Shown: piece after piece, positions 9,032-18,313 of the stretch | How positions within the stretch are numbered: the first letter of the stretch is position 1 | Layout of the letters: every line of letters begins with the position of its first letter | Source of the DNA: a virus | Length of the DNA: 44,863 nt | Strand: one strand, 5' to 3' | IMG/VR virus record: IMGVR_UViG_3300047547_000115 | Coordinates: 1 to 44,863 of that record | Made by a program: the position numbers and the translations under genes | The notes under the pieces: model-generated | What the model was told of the DNA's origin: nothing | Databases searched by the model: none | The model's input: only the letters and a program-made list of their open reading frames with translations

Positions 9032-9577
9032 TTATGCTCTGTTGTGAAGTTCCACTATTGAATTCACACCTTTGATTATGTTTCCTCCATTCGCTACAGA
9101 CCATACTGCACGAATGTCTATCAGTCGAGAAGACGTCCAATCAATAGTGGTGTAATCTACACCATTGGTTAAATAACTACTCAACGGATAAAATACTTGT
9201 GGGTAGGTCACCGGGTCCGAGGTGTCTAAACCTATTGACACAGTGCCTTGTAAAGAGATATTACCGCTAGCCCCAGCAGTAGCTACAGTGGACAGATAAT
9301 CTACGTCAAAATTACAAACTCCACTATGTGTTGCTTTTGAAATAGACACACTGGCTATAACCGTACTACCAAACTTACATTTAATTGTAACTCCCTCCAC
9401 CCCTGATCCACATTGGTAAGTTCCTCGGAGTTTTGCCCGTATCGCCATACCAGCCTTGATATAACTTGCCGGGATGGTTAGTCCCCCCGTGCCGGAACCA
9501 ATCAATGAACCTTCAGTCGTCGAGTTTTGAACAGTCGACGTGGCGGTTTGAACGAATATGATTGAGTTGTTTATCAT
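9032..9577 (-). CDS. Putative tail appendage protein, 181 aa
   Basis: The protein is beta-rich and Ser/Thr/Gly-rich, with a segment like the jelly-roll ends of phage fibres (IPASYIKAGMAIRAKLRGTY; strand pairs spaced by Gly/Ser). There is no signal peptide or membrane segment. Its start overlaps the stop of the 1248-residue fibre by 4 bases, so it is very probably translated with it and may form a fibre tip or cap. A palindrome copy begins within 10 bases downstream of its stop. Confidence 0.6.
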   Translation of the reverse strand: MINNSIIFVQTATSTVQNSTTEGSLIGSGTGGLTIPASYIKAGMAIRAKLRGTYQCGSGVEGVTIKCKFGSTVIASVSISKATHSGVCNFDVDYLSTVATAGASGNISLQGTVSIGLDTSDPVTYPQVFYPLSSYLTNGVDYTTIDWTSSRLIDIRAVWSVANGGNIIKGVNSIVELHNRA

Positions 9578-12500
9578 CCAAAAATCACAACCCGGTATTG
9601 GTTAGAAGTTGGTGCGGTGACGAATGTAACCTGCACAGCGTTTGTCGAACTACGTGTCACGTCGAATAAAACATCATCTTTGGTTGAGTTATCAAAAACG
9701 CTAACCCCGACATCGTATGTGCCGAAATTGTGTGTAATTGTGTATGTCGTGTTTGACCCATCTCCTACAGACCCAGCAATAACCCTTGCTGGAGTTTTTC
9801 CGTTAATCGTCACTCCAGCGGGCAACGTATTTGAGCCAGTTACATTGCCAGAACTATCAAGCTGCAACACGGTAGAAACAGTCAATGACGGTAAATTAAC
9901 CATCCCGGCGAAGTAGTTGATATCATTCGCATCAACTTGATAAATTCCATACCCCGTGGTAACGCCGGTCGTCTTTTGTGTGTTAATCCACAAGCCATAA
10001 GCTGTAGTAAATGCCCCGCTATTGGCTACCGGAGACAAAGCTCTGAACGAGTAAGCTGATGTGATTGTATTCCCACTTGCTGACTTAACATAAGCCTGAA
10101 TACCAAACACCAGATTTGTTGTCCCAGAATAATTGGACTCAACCAAAGCCTCTAACCCACCAATAGTGGTGGAGTTTGTCCCTTTCGGATTGCAGTAAAT
10201 ACCTGTAACATACGCAGCAGTGGAAGCTGTGTTATCAATCCACAATCCGTAGGAATTCGTAATCGTCGCGTTTGTTCCAACCTTTGGAGGCCCAGTCAAT
10301 GCCAGCGTTGCAGCCGAGGTCAGCGTGCTTGCGCCAACAAAAGAGTAGGTCCGAGCGCGAATCACCATTGTACGCTGTGTCGTCAATGCGCCGGTTGCAA
10401 ACTGGTTTGTATAGGCAAAGTCAAAATTAACATCAGGCACTTCAGTGGATGCTGGTAATGCCGTAAGTGCCTTACCGGTCAACTTCAACATCGTGTTGTA
10501 TGTCAATGTTGAGCCATGCTGCACTAACTCGAACAAAGCAGTTGGTGCGGTTCCTGTATTGATACCGCTGGCAGTTGCGCTCACATACAATTCCGAATTG
10601 ATAATCCCACAAGCCAATGTTGAATCAAACGTTACCGCTCCAGTTGCATGCACTGTGCCTAGAACGTCCAATGTGTAACTAGGGTCAACACCAACACCTA
10701 ACTTCGGTGACGCCCCAGCGATAAACCTGTGGCATAGCGTGCTTGTATTGTCCCCTTTGAAGATATCAATAACACAGTTGCCACTCGTATTTGTATTCCG
10801 AAATACCCGGAAATTCGCTGACTGACTTGTAACAGGAAAATCCACTTCCAAATACATTGGCGTTGCGTTGCCTACTCCGACCCACAAGATACCTCCAGCA
10901 TTGGCTGCATTTCCTAGTCTCGCATGTCCACTCACATCTAAAGCATAACTTGGTGTAACTCCAATGCCTAAACCTGTTGACGTAATACTGACCATTTCTG
11001 TAGCGCTCACAGGTGATCCCGTTCCTGTGGCTACAGCAAATGTCCACCGTGTGTTGGTATCATCCCAACGAATATACCCAGCGGTATGCGTTCCCCCTTT
11101 GGTCAATGTCGGGCTCGCATAGGTTCCGCTCAATATTGCACCGGCAAGCAGGTAATAATCCACGTTTGTGGAATTATACATGGAAGCGATTTGAAACGGG
11201 TAATTTGTTGAGCTAGTGGTTCGAGTAAACAAATTTGACGCTGTATTGATTCCTGGAGCCGTATTACCCAGATCAATTCCAACGGGCAGGCTTAATGTCA
11301 CTGCGCCAGTCGCTGCGCTTGCTGTAATCTGATTCGCTGTTCCAGTAATCGAAAGCACATTGCCTGTGCCGGAACTTAACTGAACAGTAGCACTAGCAAT
11401 GCGAGCATAGACGCCAGTCGAAAGAACCCAAAGATTCCCATCCACATTAGATGATGGAGTATAACCATAGTTGAGTCTGAATGCTGTGCTGTTCTCAAGT
11501 TTGAACACATTGGATGAACGGTCCATTGTAGCGCAAGCAGTAAACGTAGTCTGGTCATCCGATAATTGACCTATCGCTGCTGCGCCTGTGTTGTCGCAGA
11601 AGATATTCAACTGACCGGATTGGACACCAAAACCATAGTTAGCTGAACCATCTTCATAGAGTAGTATTCGGTCCAACTGTGTCGTTGCGCCCCATGTCAA
11701 TTTCTGCGCCAGCGTCATCACGCCGGTATTTGTGATCTTCAACACGTCCACATTGGAACTACCAACTGACCGAAGCAAAAACTGCCAGGCATCACTCGTT
11801 CCAGAAATACCCTGGGTTTGAAACTGCATCTTACGAGTGGCATTGGCCGCTCCATCCCATACAGCGGCCTGCATGTTAAACCACGGCGAATGTTTATGCG
11901 TCGTATTACTGGATGATGTTGCCGTTGTGGTAAGCCTGATTGCTTCATCGGCACTTGTCCAAACAGTGGAAGACGTTGCAAAAGAGAACGTAAGCAAGCC
12001 AGTAAGCGTGGGAGTATTTGTCCATGTTGGAGCACCTGTTCCTCCACTGGTTAGAAAATAACCGGATGTCCCCGCTGATGTCCAAGCCAATGCTGTTCCG
12101 GTTCCATAAGCCACACCGCCAGCAGTGGCCGTCGCTGATGCTCCTGTTCCACCACGGGCGATACTCAAGGTTCCAGTCCAGCCGGCTGTAATCGTTGTCG
12201 CAGCTAAAAGACAAGTGGTAGGAGAACCACTCAACGCAAGCGTGACGTTCGTGTCATCTACCTTGGATAAAGCGGCTCCACTACCAATGTCTCCGGCCGC
12301 AATCACAGCCCATGATGGGACACCCGATGATACCTGTTGCAAATACTTTGCACTGGCTGTCGTATTCTGTCCTGTTTCAGTTATGGTTGACGTTGAATCC
12401 GAATACAGCACTCGATTTCCACCAGACCATGTGGACGATCCCCCGATCTTTAGGCTGAACGTAACACCAGACAAAACCAATCCGTTTCCAGCCGAGTAGG

Positions 12501-13320
12501 AAGCCACTTGGAAAAACACACTAAACACCAAAGCAGTTGTCCCTAGTGTCGGTGAAGACACGGTTTGAACATAGCCCCTGTTGATATTTGTTGAACCCCC
12601 GGTGATGTAAGTGTACATCCCTTTATTGACCTCGGCATCAGAGTCAGCATCAGTAGCACGGGACCAAGCACCAGCAGCAGACACGTATATCCCGTTTTCT
12701 GCACCTGCGGTTTGATTCTTCACCAAAACTCGACTTGCACTTGTTGCAACCCCGTCAATGGTTTGTTCGCCTGATAAAGTGATATTAGCTGTTGTCGCAC
12801 AAGCGCAAGGGTCATGAACAGTTAACCCTGCAGCAATAGCGTCAACATAAGACTTTGTGGCCAAATGCGACGAAGCAGTGGGATCAGCGGCAGTGATACA
12901 TCCAGCGGAATCACGTAAAGCGATGGTTGACACCGTAGCAGTTAAACTTGTATCATACCCATCAACATAATCTGCGTTGAGGTTTGTAACCCTTGTTGCT
13001 GTTGACCCGGCAGAGGAAGGAGCACCACAGTTTGTGCTAAACCCAGGAGCACCAGAACCACCATTCAACGCAGGGGTGCCTGTAAAGGTCCATAAACCAC
13101 TGATTGATTCCGCTAAGTCTAACCGAGGTATTGTCTGCACTGCACTACTTGCATAATACTTCGCACGTTTACCTCCGCTTCCCGTGGCCGCAGTATCAAA
13201 CCACATTACGCCTTCTGTAGTAGAAGCTGTGCCTGTGGTCTGCCACATGCGTAAATTCCGCAACTCTTGCACTCCAGTGCCAAGCTGGTGACATGTTACT
13301 GTTTTTATTCCAGAAGCCAT
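9574..13320 (-). CDS. Large tail fibre protein, 1248 aa
   Basis: This is a host-recognition fibre. Residues 154-161 (ATKSYVDA) and the following LVKNQTAGAENGIYV (199-213) with RATDADSDAEVNKGM (221-235) are a very common phage appendage domain. Long Ser/Thr/Ala/Gly beta-repeat shaft regions follow, with recurring GIGVTPSYALDVSG/GVGVDPSYTLDVLG units. The C-terminal ~75 residues (ITHNFGTYDVGVSVFDN ... VVIFG) are a compact beta domain also seen in the 121-residue neighbour. It is translationally linked to the 181-residue gene by a 4-base overlap. Confidence 0.9.
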   Translation of the reverse strand: MASGIKTVTCHQLGTGVQELRNLRMWQTTGTASTTEGVMWFDTAATGSGGKRAKYYASSAVQTIPRLDLAESISGLWTFTGTPALNGGSGAPGFSTNCGAPSSAGSTATRVTNLNADYVDGYDTSLTATVSTIALRDSAGCITAADPTASSHLATKSYVDAIAAGLTVHDPCACATTANITLSGEQTIDGVATSASRVLVKNQTAGAENGIYVSAAGAWSRATDADSDAEVNKGMYTYITGGSTNINRGYVQTVSSPTLGTTALVFSVFFQVASYSAGNGLVLSGVTFSLKIGGSSTWSGGNRVLYSDSTSTITETGQNTTASAKYLQQVSSGVPSWAVIAAGDIGSGAALSKVDDTNVTLALSGSPTTCLLAATTITAGWTGTLSIARGGTGASATATAGGVAYGTGTALAWTSAGTSGYFLTSGGTGAPTWTNTPTLTGLLTFSFATSSTVWTSADEAIRLTTTATSSSNTTHKHSPWFNMQAAVWDGAANATRKMQFQTQGISGTSDAWQFLLRSVGSSNVDVLKITNTGVMTLAQKLTWGATTQLDRILLYEDGSANYGFGVQSGQLNIFCDNTGAAAIGQLSDDQTTFTACATMDRSSNVFKLENSTAFRLNYGYTPSSNVDGNLWVLSTGVYARIASATVQLSSGTGNVLSITGTANQITASAATGAVTLSLPVGIDLGNTAPGINTASNLFTRTTSSTNYPFQIASMYNSTNVDYYLLAGAILSGTYASPTLTKGGTHTAGYIRWDDTNTRWTFAVATGTGSPVSATEMVSITSTGLGIGVTPSYALDVSGHARLGNAANAGGILWVGVGNATPMYLEVDFPVTSQSANFRVFRNTNTSGNCVIDIFKGDNTSTLCHRFIAGASPKLGVGVDPSYTLDVLGTVHATGAVTFDSTLACGIINSELYVSATASGINTGTAPTALFELVQHGSTLTYNTMLKLTGKALTALPASTEVPDVNFDFAYTNQFATGALTTQRTMVIRARTYSFVGASTLTSAATLALTGPPKVGTNATITNSYGLWIDNTASTAAYVTGIYCNPKGTNSTTIGGLEALVESNYSGTTNLVFGIQAYVKSASGNTITSAYSFRALSPVANSGAFTTAYGLWINTQKTTGVTTGYGIYQVDANDINYFAGMVNLPSLTVSTVLQLDSSGNVTGSNTLPAGVTINGKTPARVIAGSVGDGSNTTYTITHNFGTYDVGVSVFDNSTKDDVLFDVTRSSTNAVQVTFVTAPTSNQYRVVIFG

Positions 13321-13323
13321 AGG

Positions 13324-13689
13324 TTACCTTGCGAAAATCCAACCAGTTAAAGAAGAAGCGTGAGAAACGACCACTGTGTTATTGTCCGTATGGTCCACTG
13401 CAGCAATTATCTGCGAAAACGTATCGTCATAAACATCAATGATTGGTTTGAAACCCAATCCATGAACCCAAGTCCATGTATCCGATGCAACCAGAATCTG
13501 TTTAGTATTCGGTGCAACATGGGCTACCACTTCTGCATCACTACGCCATTTACGATTCCCTCCATCATCAGTTCCCCAAAGCAAATCAGTGCCGGGGGAC
13601 CAGTCTGGCCGAACTAGGTCGTAAGCATCGCTAGCGGTTTTTTTGAACCCAGAAAACCGACTCGCTGTAGTTGATGACGAACTAGGCAT
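13324..13689 (-). CDS. Small fibre-related protein, 121 aa
   Basis: The first ~50 residues carry Ser/Thr and WRSDAEV segments. The C-terminal ~60 (TWTWVHGLGFKPIIDVYDD ... VVVSHASSLTGWIF) have the HNFG/VDVYD beta-domain pattern that also ends the adjacent 1248-residue fibre, so the two probably share a related domain. It lies 3 bases before that fibre and shares one base with the outer spanin gene. Probably an adhesin accessory or fibre connector. Confidence 0.6.
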   Translation of the reverse strand: MPSSSSTTASRFSGFKKTASDAYDLVRPDWSPGTDLLWGTDDGGNRKWRSDAEVVAHVAPNTKQILVASDTWTWVHGLGFKPIIDVYDDTFSQIIAAVDHTDNNTVVVSHASSLTGWIFAR

Positions 13690-13901
13690 TATCGGACCTT
13701 ATCGGCTAACGCGTTATTGATCTCTTGCCAACGTGCATCAGGCACAAACCAACCATCATGTTGTGGGGACACTGACTGTCCCGCCTTGACTCTTGTCACC
13801 GCTTTCTCGCCGCTGATTACTCTGTATTTCACGCAACCATTGGTCAAGCCGCACATTAGCAGCATCAGCGTTATCGGTAAGAATTTCTTTGTCAATTTCA
13901 T
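13689..13901 (-). CDS. Outer spanin-like lipoprotein (o-spanin), 70 aa
   Basis: A short lipoprotein: basic start (MKLTKK), hydrophobic stretch LPITLMLLM, then a lipobox-like LTNGC with the lipidation Cys at residue 23. The remaining ~47 residues would be periplasmic. 146 bases of the gene overlap the 82-residue inner-membrane spanin gene in another frame, the Rz/Rz1-type arrangement. The pair would fuse inner and outer membranes as the last step of lysis. The lipobox is loose (Thr rather than Leu at -3), the main doubt. Confidence 0.75.
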   Translation of the reverse strand: MKLTKKFLPITLMLLMCGLTNGCVKYRVISGEKAVTRVKAGQSVSPQHDGWFVPDARWQEINNALADKVR

Positions 13902-14004
13902 TTGATCTTTCTTGTCTACGATAAACAGGATCAGATGTTTTAGTTGAATACTCTTTCAAATACCAAAAAAGAACACTCAACAAAGTTCCGATCAAGGTTA
14001 TCAT
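13756..14004 (-). CDS. Inner-membrane spanin-like protein (i-spanin), 82 aa
   Basis: One N-terminal membrane segment (about residues 3-17), then a hydrophilic, coiled-coil-compatible periplasmic part rich in Asp, Arg and Gln. It is shorter than classical Rz. The start overlaps the holin-like 122-residue gene by 4 bases, and its 3' two-thirds overlaps the outer spanin gene. The topology and overlap, more than the sequence, support the call. Confidence 0.7.
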   Translation of the reverse strand: MITLIGTLLSVLFWYLKEYSTKTSDPVYRRQERSNEIDKEILTDNADAANVRLDQWLREIQSNQRRESGDKSQGGTVSVPTT

Positions 14005-14369
14005 GCTGTAGGTTTTTTGGCCAAACCACGGATGACTGTATAAATACCTATGAGACCAGACAAAGCAGCGGTAACATCAAAGTTAATCGGTTTACCTAAC
14101 GCTTGAAACATTACAGTAATGATACCTGCACCAGCGACAAGCCAAAACTCCGTGGTTTTGTAGCCTGCTTTAATCACCGGTAACGCAGCTTTGACATCAG
14201 CGAAGTCTTTTTTAGCTTCCTCCGCGACTTTGGGAACCAACGCGATCAACGCAGAACGATCACCTGTCTTTGCTAGTTTTATCGCGTTAATAGCGGCTTG
14301 AATTGTCTCCACCGAATGCCCAGCATCCTGTAACAAAACCTGTAACTGTGATTTTTCTTGATCTGTCAT
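14001..14369 (-). CDS. Holin-like membrane protein, 122 aa
   Basis: The N-terminal ~70 residues are a soluble helical bundle. Two membrane helices follow (about 75-91 and 99-115) with a short turn containing PINFD and a basic tail (GLAKKPTA). No named holin family recognised. Its location between another two-helix protein and the spanins supports a pore-forming or pore-regulating role in lysis. Confidence 0.6.
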   Translation of the reverse strand: MTDQEKSQLQVLLQDAGHSVETIQAAINAIKLAKTGDRSALIALVPKVAEEAKKDFADVKAALPVIKAGYKTTEFWLVAGAGIITVMFQALGKPINFDVTAALSGLIGIYTVIRGLAKKPTA

Positions 14370-14371
14370 AA

Positions 14372-14602
14372 TTAACCTTTCTTAATAAGCACCACTGTGT
14401 CTTCTTCTGGTAACGGAGATTGTTTCAAATACAAACAGGTGCCAACAACACCTGCGGTAATATAAAGCTGAATGAGTTTAAGTAACCCTTCACGTAGATT
14501 AAACGACTCTGGAGCGATGATTATGGAAGCAACCGCCGACGCACCACCAGAGATGAAAGCACCAATCAACCCATGCAACCAACGGTGAGTTTTAGTTCTC
14601 AT
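14372..14602 (-). CDS. Small two-helix holin-like protein, 76 aa
   Basis: There are two hydrophobic segments: one Gly/Ala/Ser-rich at about residues 10-30 and a second at 43-60. The ends are charged (MRTKTHRWLH and VVLIKKG). Size and topology fit class II holins. It shares one base with the XhlA-like gene upstream and lies 2 bases before the 122-residue membrane protein. Which of the two holin-like proteins is holin and which antiholin cannot be decided from sequence. Confidence 0.6.
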   Translation of the reverse strand: MRTKTHRWLHGLIGAFISGGASAVASIIIAPESFNLREGLLKLIQLYITAGVVGTCLYLKQSPLPEEDTVVLIKKG

Positions 14603-14802
14603 TATTTACTAACGAGTTTAATCACTAACTCCAGTGCCATCAATGCCCCTGTTCCAATCCAGATTGATTTTTCCAACGACCTAACACGAGAAAAAAGTTC
14701 AACTGAGGTCTGCGTGTTATGTTGTTTAATCTCCTCTATTGACTGTTTCATGTATTCAATGTCGGTTTCAATAACAGCTATACGTTGTTGGTCTTGTCCC
14801 AT
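14602..14802 (-). CDS. XhlA-like holin-associated protein, 66 aa
   Basis: A coiled-coil N-terminus (residues 1-45, with a DIEYMKQSIEEIK heptad pattern) and one C-terminal membrane helix (about 48-64) match the layout of XhlA-type haemolysin/holin partners. A strong GAAGGAG ribosome site lies about 10 bases upstream and fixes this ATG; the nearby second ATG 4 bases upstream is out of frame. First gene of the lysis cluster. Confidence 0.65.
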   Translation of the reverse strand: MGQDQQRIAVIETDIEYMKQSIEEIKQHNTQTSVELFSRVRSLEKSIWIGTGALMALELVIKLVSK

Positions 14803-14857
14803 GCATATGCCTTACTCCTTCGTGCTTTACACCATAAAGGTTAGTGTTACTGCATCA

Positions 14858-15127
14858 TCAACTCACTTCCTTCTCGTCCATCTTCCCCGCCAGAAAGTCG
14901 CGAATTCCGGCAGTAATCTCCGCCGCGTTCGGCATCGCTAGAATCTCTAACTGACTCAGGCTGATCTCATTCCGATGGATGTTACTACGTGTCCCAGCTT
15001 CATCCTGGTCCCAATATTCGAACACAGCGACTGCCGACCACGGCAGCCCGACTGGAGATGAGATTCGCAATTCAATCTGACTCCGTTTCGGCGTCAGTTC
15101 CTTTGTAACCTTGGGATATTCTTTCAT
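14858..15127 (-). CDS. Hypothetical protein, 89 aa
   Basis: No recognised family. Charged N-terminus (MKEYPKVTKELTPKRSQ), a beta-looking middle (AVAVFEYWDQDE), and a helical C-terminus (LSQLEILAMPNAAEITAGIRDFL). It is placed between the 565-residue fibre and the lysis cluster, 5 bases from the former. It may be a fibre accessory; nothing in the sequence decides this. Spacing and codon pattern match its neighbours, so it is very likely real. Confidence 0.65.
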   Translation of the reverse strand: MKEYPKVTKELTPKRSQIELRISSPVGLPWSAVAVFEYWDQDEAGTRSNIHRNEISLSQLEILAMPNAAEITAGIRDFLAGKMDEKEVS

Positions 15128-15132
15128 AATCG

Positions 15133-16830
15133 TTATTCAATAATACAAACCGCGTGAACAACTTTCCAATAGGTGGACGCATTGCTCACTGATGGCTGAA
15201 TCGTGAATCCAAAGCCCGCAGATGCTGTGCTGTCAACCGCTGAGGTTCCACCAAATGGATCAGCTAAATCAAAGTAGCTTGCGGAAGAAAAATCACCCCA
15301 GCCGGTTGTTACCGCGGTTGGGTTTGCGCCGAAACGAATCACCCCATCCATCCTCTGAGAGTTTGTTACATCCAAGTTTGAGAACCGCAACTCCATGAGA
15401 TATGGTCTTACCGTGGTTGAACTTGAAAATGTCGTGGAAACATCATCGTAAATCTTCGTCGAACCGTAATAAACCCTCAATGTGAACGTGGCTGAACTTC
15501 CCGAGTTGTTCTGAACATCACCCCTTATTACAAAGCGAGCCGTTCTATTCGTCCCAAGCACATTCGCCGGAATCACGTTAGTATAAGCAACAGTTTCCGA
15601 CGTTGTCGTGTTAATGTTTGTTACCGTTCCAACCCGATTCAATACCCACGGCGCATCTGACCATTGCTGGATATTGCCTGTCCCCATTTGCAGGACTTGC
15701 CATGCGTTCCCCCTCGCTAACTTCGCCAGTGTATCTGTCGCGCTGGCATAAAGGATATCCCCAGTCGTATAAGTCTGAACCCCAGTCCCTCCATAAACCG
15801 CGCTCACTGGAATGTTTGGCCCGACCCTGACTGCCCGCCACCGCGTGCTAGTTTGGTCGTAAAACAGTTTCAACACATGGTTCGGCAGCATTGTAATATC
15901 CGCGTTGAGACTGAACCTGTTCGTCGCCACACTTCCAGAATCCTCAGCCTTCAACACGATGTTGAATGAGCCCACATTCACCAACTCAATCTCCTCCGGC
16001 CCCAACGCCCCCACAATCCCCGTAATGTTCCTCGCCGCGTCACTCGTCAACCTCCACGTATAATTCGTCTCGTATCCAGTTGGATTATAGTCGTTTTGGT
16101 CCGAAGTGATTTGAGTCGGAGTAATTACACCAGTCCGAGAAACCCGATTAGCGAATGTGGCCAAGTTCGTTACCACTATACCGTACTGCGATGATATTCC
16201 AGTCAACGTCGCATTGCTCGACCCACTTGCAACCCAATTAGGTCCATTCAACTGACCTGCACTGATTGTAAGACCACCACTAGGAACTAGTTCCTCTGCT
16301 GCACCGGACGAAGCGGAATTACGTCCTAAAAGCTTCCCTGTCCCTAGTGTAAGACCAGAACCAGTATACGCACCGGGACCAACATAATCCGTTCCAGCAG
16401 CAGCGGCCGTGGCTACAGACGTGCCATTGGCTTTGACCAGACCAGACAATCCAGCTAGTGTAAAGTTATTGGTTAGATAGATATTTCCAAACCAAAAATT
16501 TGTCAACGCTGTAACGGTTCCGCCAACAGTCCCACCAAAGGAACCAGAACTGTTAAACTGCAACTGCCCACTAGAACCCCCAGGAGAACCCCCGCCACCG
16601 CCACCAAAAGCATGTGACACACCGTCAGAGGTCATATACTTAAACGCGTCCCCGGTAGCAAACAAACTCACATACCCAGAAGGGGGAGTGGTGCTCGGAT
16701 CAGCCACGTTCGCCAATCGTAAGTCCCCTTCTGTGCCTAGCCAAATACGTGTATTAGCGGTTGTCTTTGGCGGAGTTGGTTGGCCCAATGCACCAATAGC
16801 AAAAAGAAAAATGAGATACCAATTTTTCAT
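15133..16830 (-). CDS. Tail fibre/appendage protein with N-terminal signal-peptide-like segment, 565 aa
   Basis: The first 16 residues (MKNWYLIFLFAIGALG) look like a Sec signal or membrane anchor, unusual for a virion fibre. Then come a Gly-rich run, a beta-rich shaft, a domain with TPTQITSDQNDYNP and NVGSFNIVLKAEDS of a type common in phage appendages, and a C-terminal jelly-roll-like domain (TARFVIRGDVQNNSG ... YFDLADPF). Its start overlaps the stop of the 250-residue gene by 4 bases, which supports this start. Either the hydrophobic segment buries in the particle or the protein is exported. Confidence 0.75.
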   Translation of the reverse strand: MKNWYLIFLFAIGALGQPTPPKTTANTRIWLGTEGDLRLANVADPSTTPPSGYVSLFATGDAFKYMTSDGVSHAFGGGGGGSPGGSSGQLQFNSSGSFGGTVGGTVTALTNFWFGNIYLTNNFTLAGLSGLVKANGTSVATAAAAGTDYVGPGAYTGSGLTLGTGKLLGRNSASSGAAEELVPSGGLTISAGQLNGPNWVASGSSNATLTGISSQYGIVVTNLATFANRVSRTGVITPTQITSDQNDYNPTGYETNYTWRLTSDAARNITGIVGALGPEEIELVNVGSFNIVLKAEDSGSVATNRFSLNADITMLPNHVLKLFYDQTSTRWRAVRVGPNIPVSAVYGGTGVQTYTTGDILYASATDTLAKLARGNAWQVLQMGTGNIQQWSDAPWVLNRVGTVTNINTTTSETVAYTNVIPANVLGTNRTARFVIRGDVQNNSGSSATFTLRVYYGSTKIYDDVSTTFSSSTTVRPYLMELRFSNLDVTNSQRMDGVIRFGANPTAVTTGWGDFSSASYFDLADPFGGTSAVDSTASAGFGFTIQPSVSNASTYWKVVHAVCIIE

Positions 16831-17579
16831 ATATATGTTGCTTGGATGTAAAAGTCAGACGTGGGGGAGACTGTGGCATTTGTCAATGCTGCTTGTTCTT
16901 GAACCACACAACCATAATGCAACGTCCCATCTGCGTCCTCCTGCATAGGGATAAGTCCATTACGTAAACCAAAACAAAGGACCACAGCAGAGCTTGCTGG
17001 GACGAGAGTAGTAAGCACTTTCAAACTACTTGCTCCTGGAGAGTCAACCGCATAAACAACCGCGTATTTGTCTGTTACTGCAGTATTCTGTAACCTCAAC
17101 TTACGCATAGATTTTCTTGTCGCACCAGAGGCTTCAGACCAAATCGTACGTGAAGCAACAAGGGTAGTCAAGTCGCCAACAGTAGTCAAATTGGGGTCAT
17201 TAAACACCTCATGTTCTTCAACCAAAGCGGTTATGTTAAACTTCGTTGTATCCGTAGCCTCTACAGTGAGGGTGTTTTCGGTCGTGCTAATCACGAGAAC
17301 GACACCTGGAGAGTTAAACTTCATCCCTTGCACCGGGAATTGCAGTATTCCCGACCAGTTCGCCAACACCCGTTGCGGAGCGTAAATTGGCACAGCACCG
17401 TTAGCAGGAATCCCAGTCGCTGTGCTTGTAGACAACGTATGAATTTGAAGAAACTTATCCGACGAAGAAGTCGAATCAATCTCGACTTTGAACAACGTTG
17501 GACCTAAAACTTTTGATGCTGTTGTGGTTATCGCCAGATAATACCCAGCAAGCTGTTGATATGGAGGTGTCCTAATCAT
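16827..17579 (-). CDS. Hypothetical structural protein, 250 aa
   Basis: The protein is beta-rich with few charges and no signal peptide. It has repeated hydrophobic strands such as YAVVYAVDSPGASSLKVL and SAVVLCFGLRNGLIP. No family recognised. It lies directly after the adaptor-like protein (2 bases) and overlaps the 565-residue fibre start by 4 bases, so a head-tail or fibre-attachment role is likely. Confidence 0.65.
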   Translation of the reverse strand: MIRTPPYQQLAGYYLAITTTASKVLGPTLFKVEIDSTSSSDKFLQIHTLSTSTATGIPANGAVPIYAPQRVLANWSGILQFPVQGMKFNSPGVVLVISTTENTLTVEATDTTKFNITALVEEHEVFNDPNLTTVGDLTTLVASRTIWSEASGATRKSMRKLRLQNTAVTDKYAVVYAVDSPGASSLKVLTTLVPASSAVVLCFGLRNGLIPMQEDADGTLHYGCVVQEQAALTNATVSPTSDFYIQATYI

Positions 17580-17581
17580 AA

Positions 17582-18313
17582 TTACCCTTGTGCTACTATA
17601 ATCATTGAAGCTGTTCGGATCGGTCTACGTTCACCATCATAAGAGTTAAGGCTTGTTACACGACTTCGCACAGGGTAAGCACCGCGGACTTTGTTCAATC
17701 TATCCTGGGCCATACCTAACATTTGCTGTGCATTTGGTTTACCCCCAGCCGCAAGCTTAGCAGCAGCAGCGAAGTAAACCACCATCAAATCATCCAAATC
17801 AAGTGTGGCGGATGTTACATACGAACTTCCACCTGATTTCAAATCAGTCAGGGTTCGTTGGCCATCAAACCGTAAAATCTGTTGTGTCACCGGTATCGGC
17901 CAGACCTCAAACTGGGTTTCACTATAAATATCCCAGCGCATAATTGGGTCCGTGGCACGAACGGCAACATTGCCGTCTCCAGAAGGGAAGGTGTTGTATT
18001 CCGTCTGACCTATCCCATACGCCACATCTCTTTCAATCGTCCCCCAAAAAGCAGATACTTTTACCGGACGTTCATAATTCAATCCAGTGGGTAAGGTTTG
18101 ATACCTATTACCCACCCCCGCACCGACAGTAACAAAGTTCTGACTGCTGTTCAAAAACTGCCAGTCATACTCTCCCGCCAACCACTTCTGCTTGTTGTCA
18201 AGCAACGTATACAACTCCTGATCCTGCGCCGTGGCTACGTTGGCAGTTAGAACATACCCAAGCTCACCTTTGAGCATTAACAACGCATTAGCAAGAGTTG
18301 TATTACGTGCCAT
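17582..18313 (-). CDS. Head-tail adaptor / tail tubular A-like protein, 243 aa
   Basis: Helical start (NTTLANALLMLKGELG), then DNKQKWLAGEYDWQFLNSS followed by beta strands and a long C-terminal helix (DDLMVVYFAAAAKLAAGGKPN). The order (nucleotide-binding-free adaptor, WL..YDW motif, beta core, C-terminal helix) is the pattern of podoviral adaptor proteins (P22 gp4, T7 gp11 type), which ring the portal and join it to the nozzle. The match is by pattern and position between capsid and tail genes. Confidence 0.65.
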   Translation of the reverse strand: MARNTTLANALLMLKGELGYVLTANVATAQDQELYTLLDNKQKWLAGEYDWQFLNSSQNFVTVGAGVGNRYQTLPTGLNYERPVKVSAFWGTIERDVAYGIGQTEYNTFPSGDGNVAVRATDPIMRWDIYSETQFEVWPIPVTQQILRFDGQRTLTDLKSGGSSYVTSATLDLDDLMVVYFAAAAKLAAGGKPNAQQMLGMAQDRLNKVRGAYPVRSRVTSLNSYDGERRPIRTASMIIVAQG

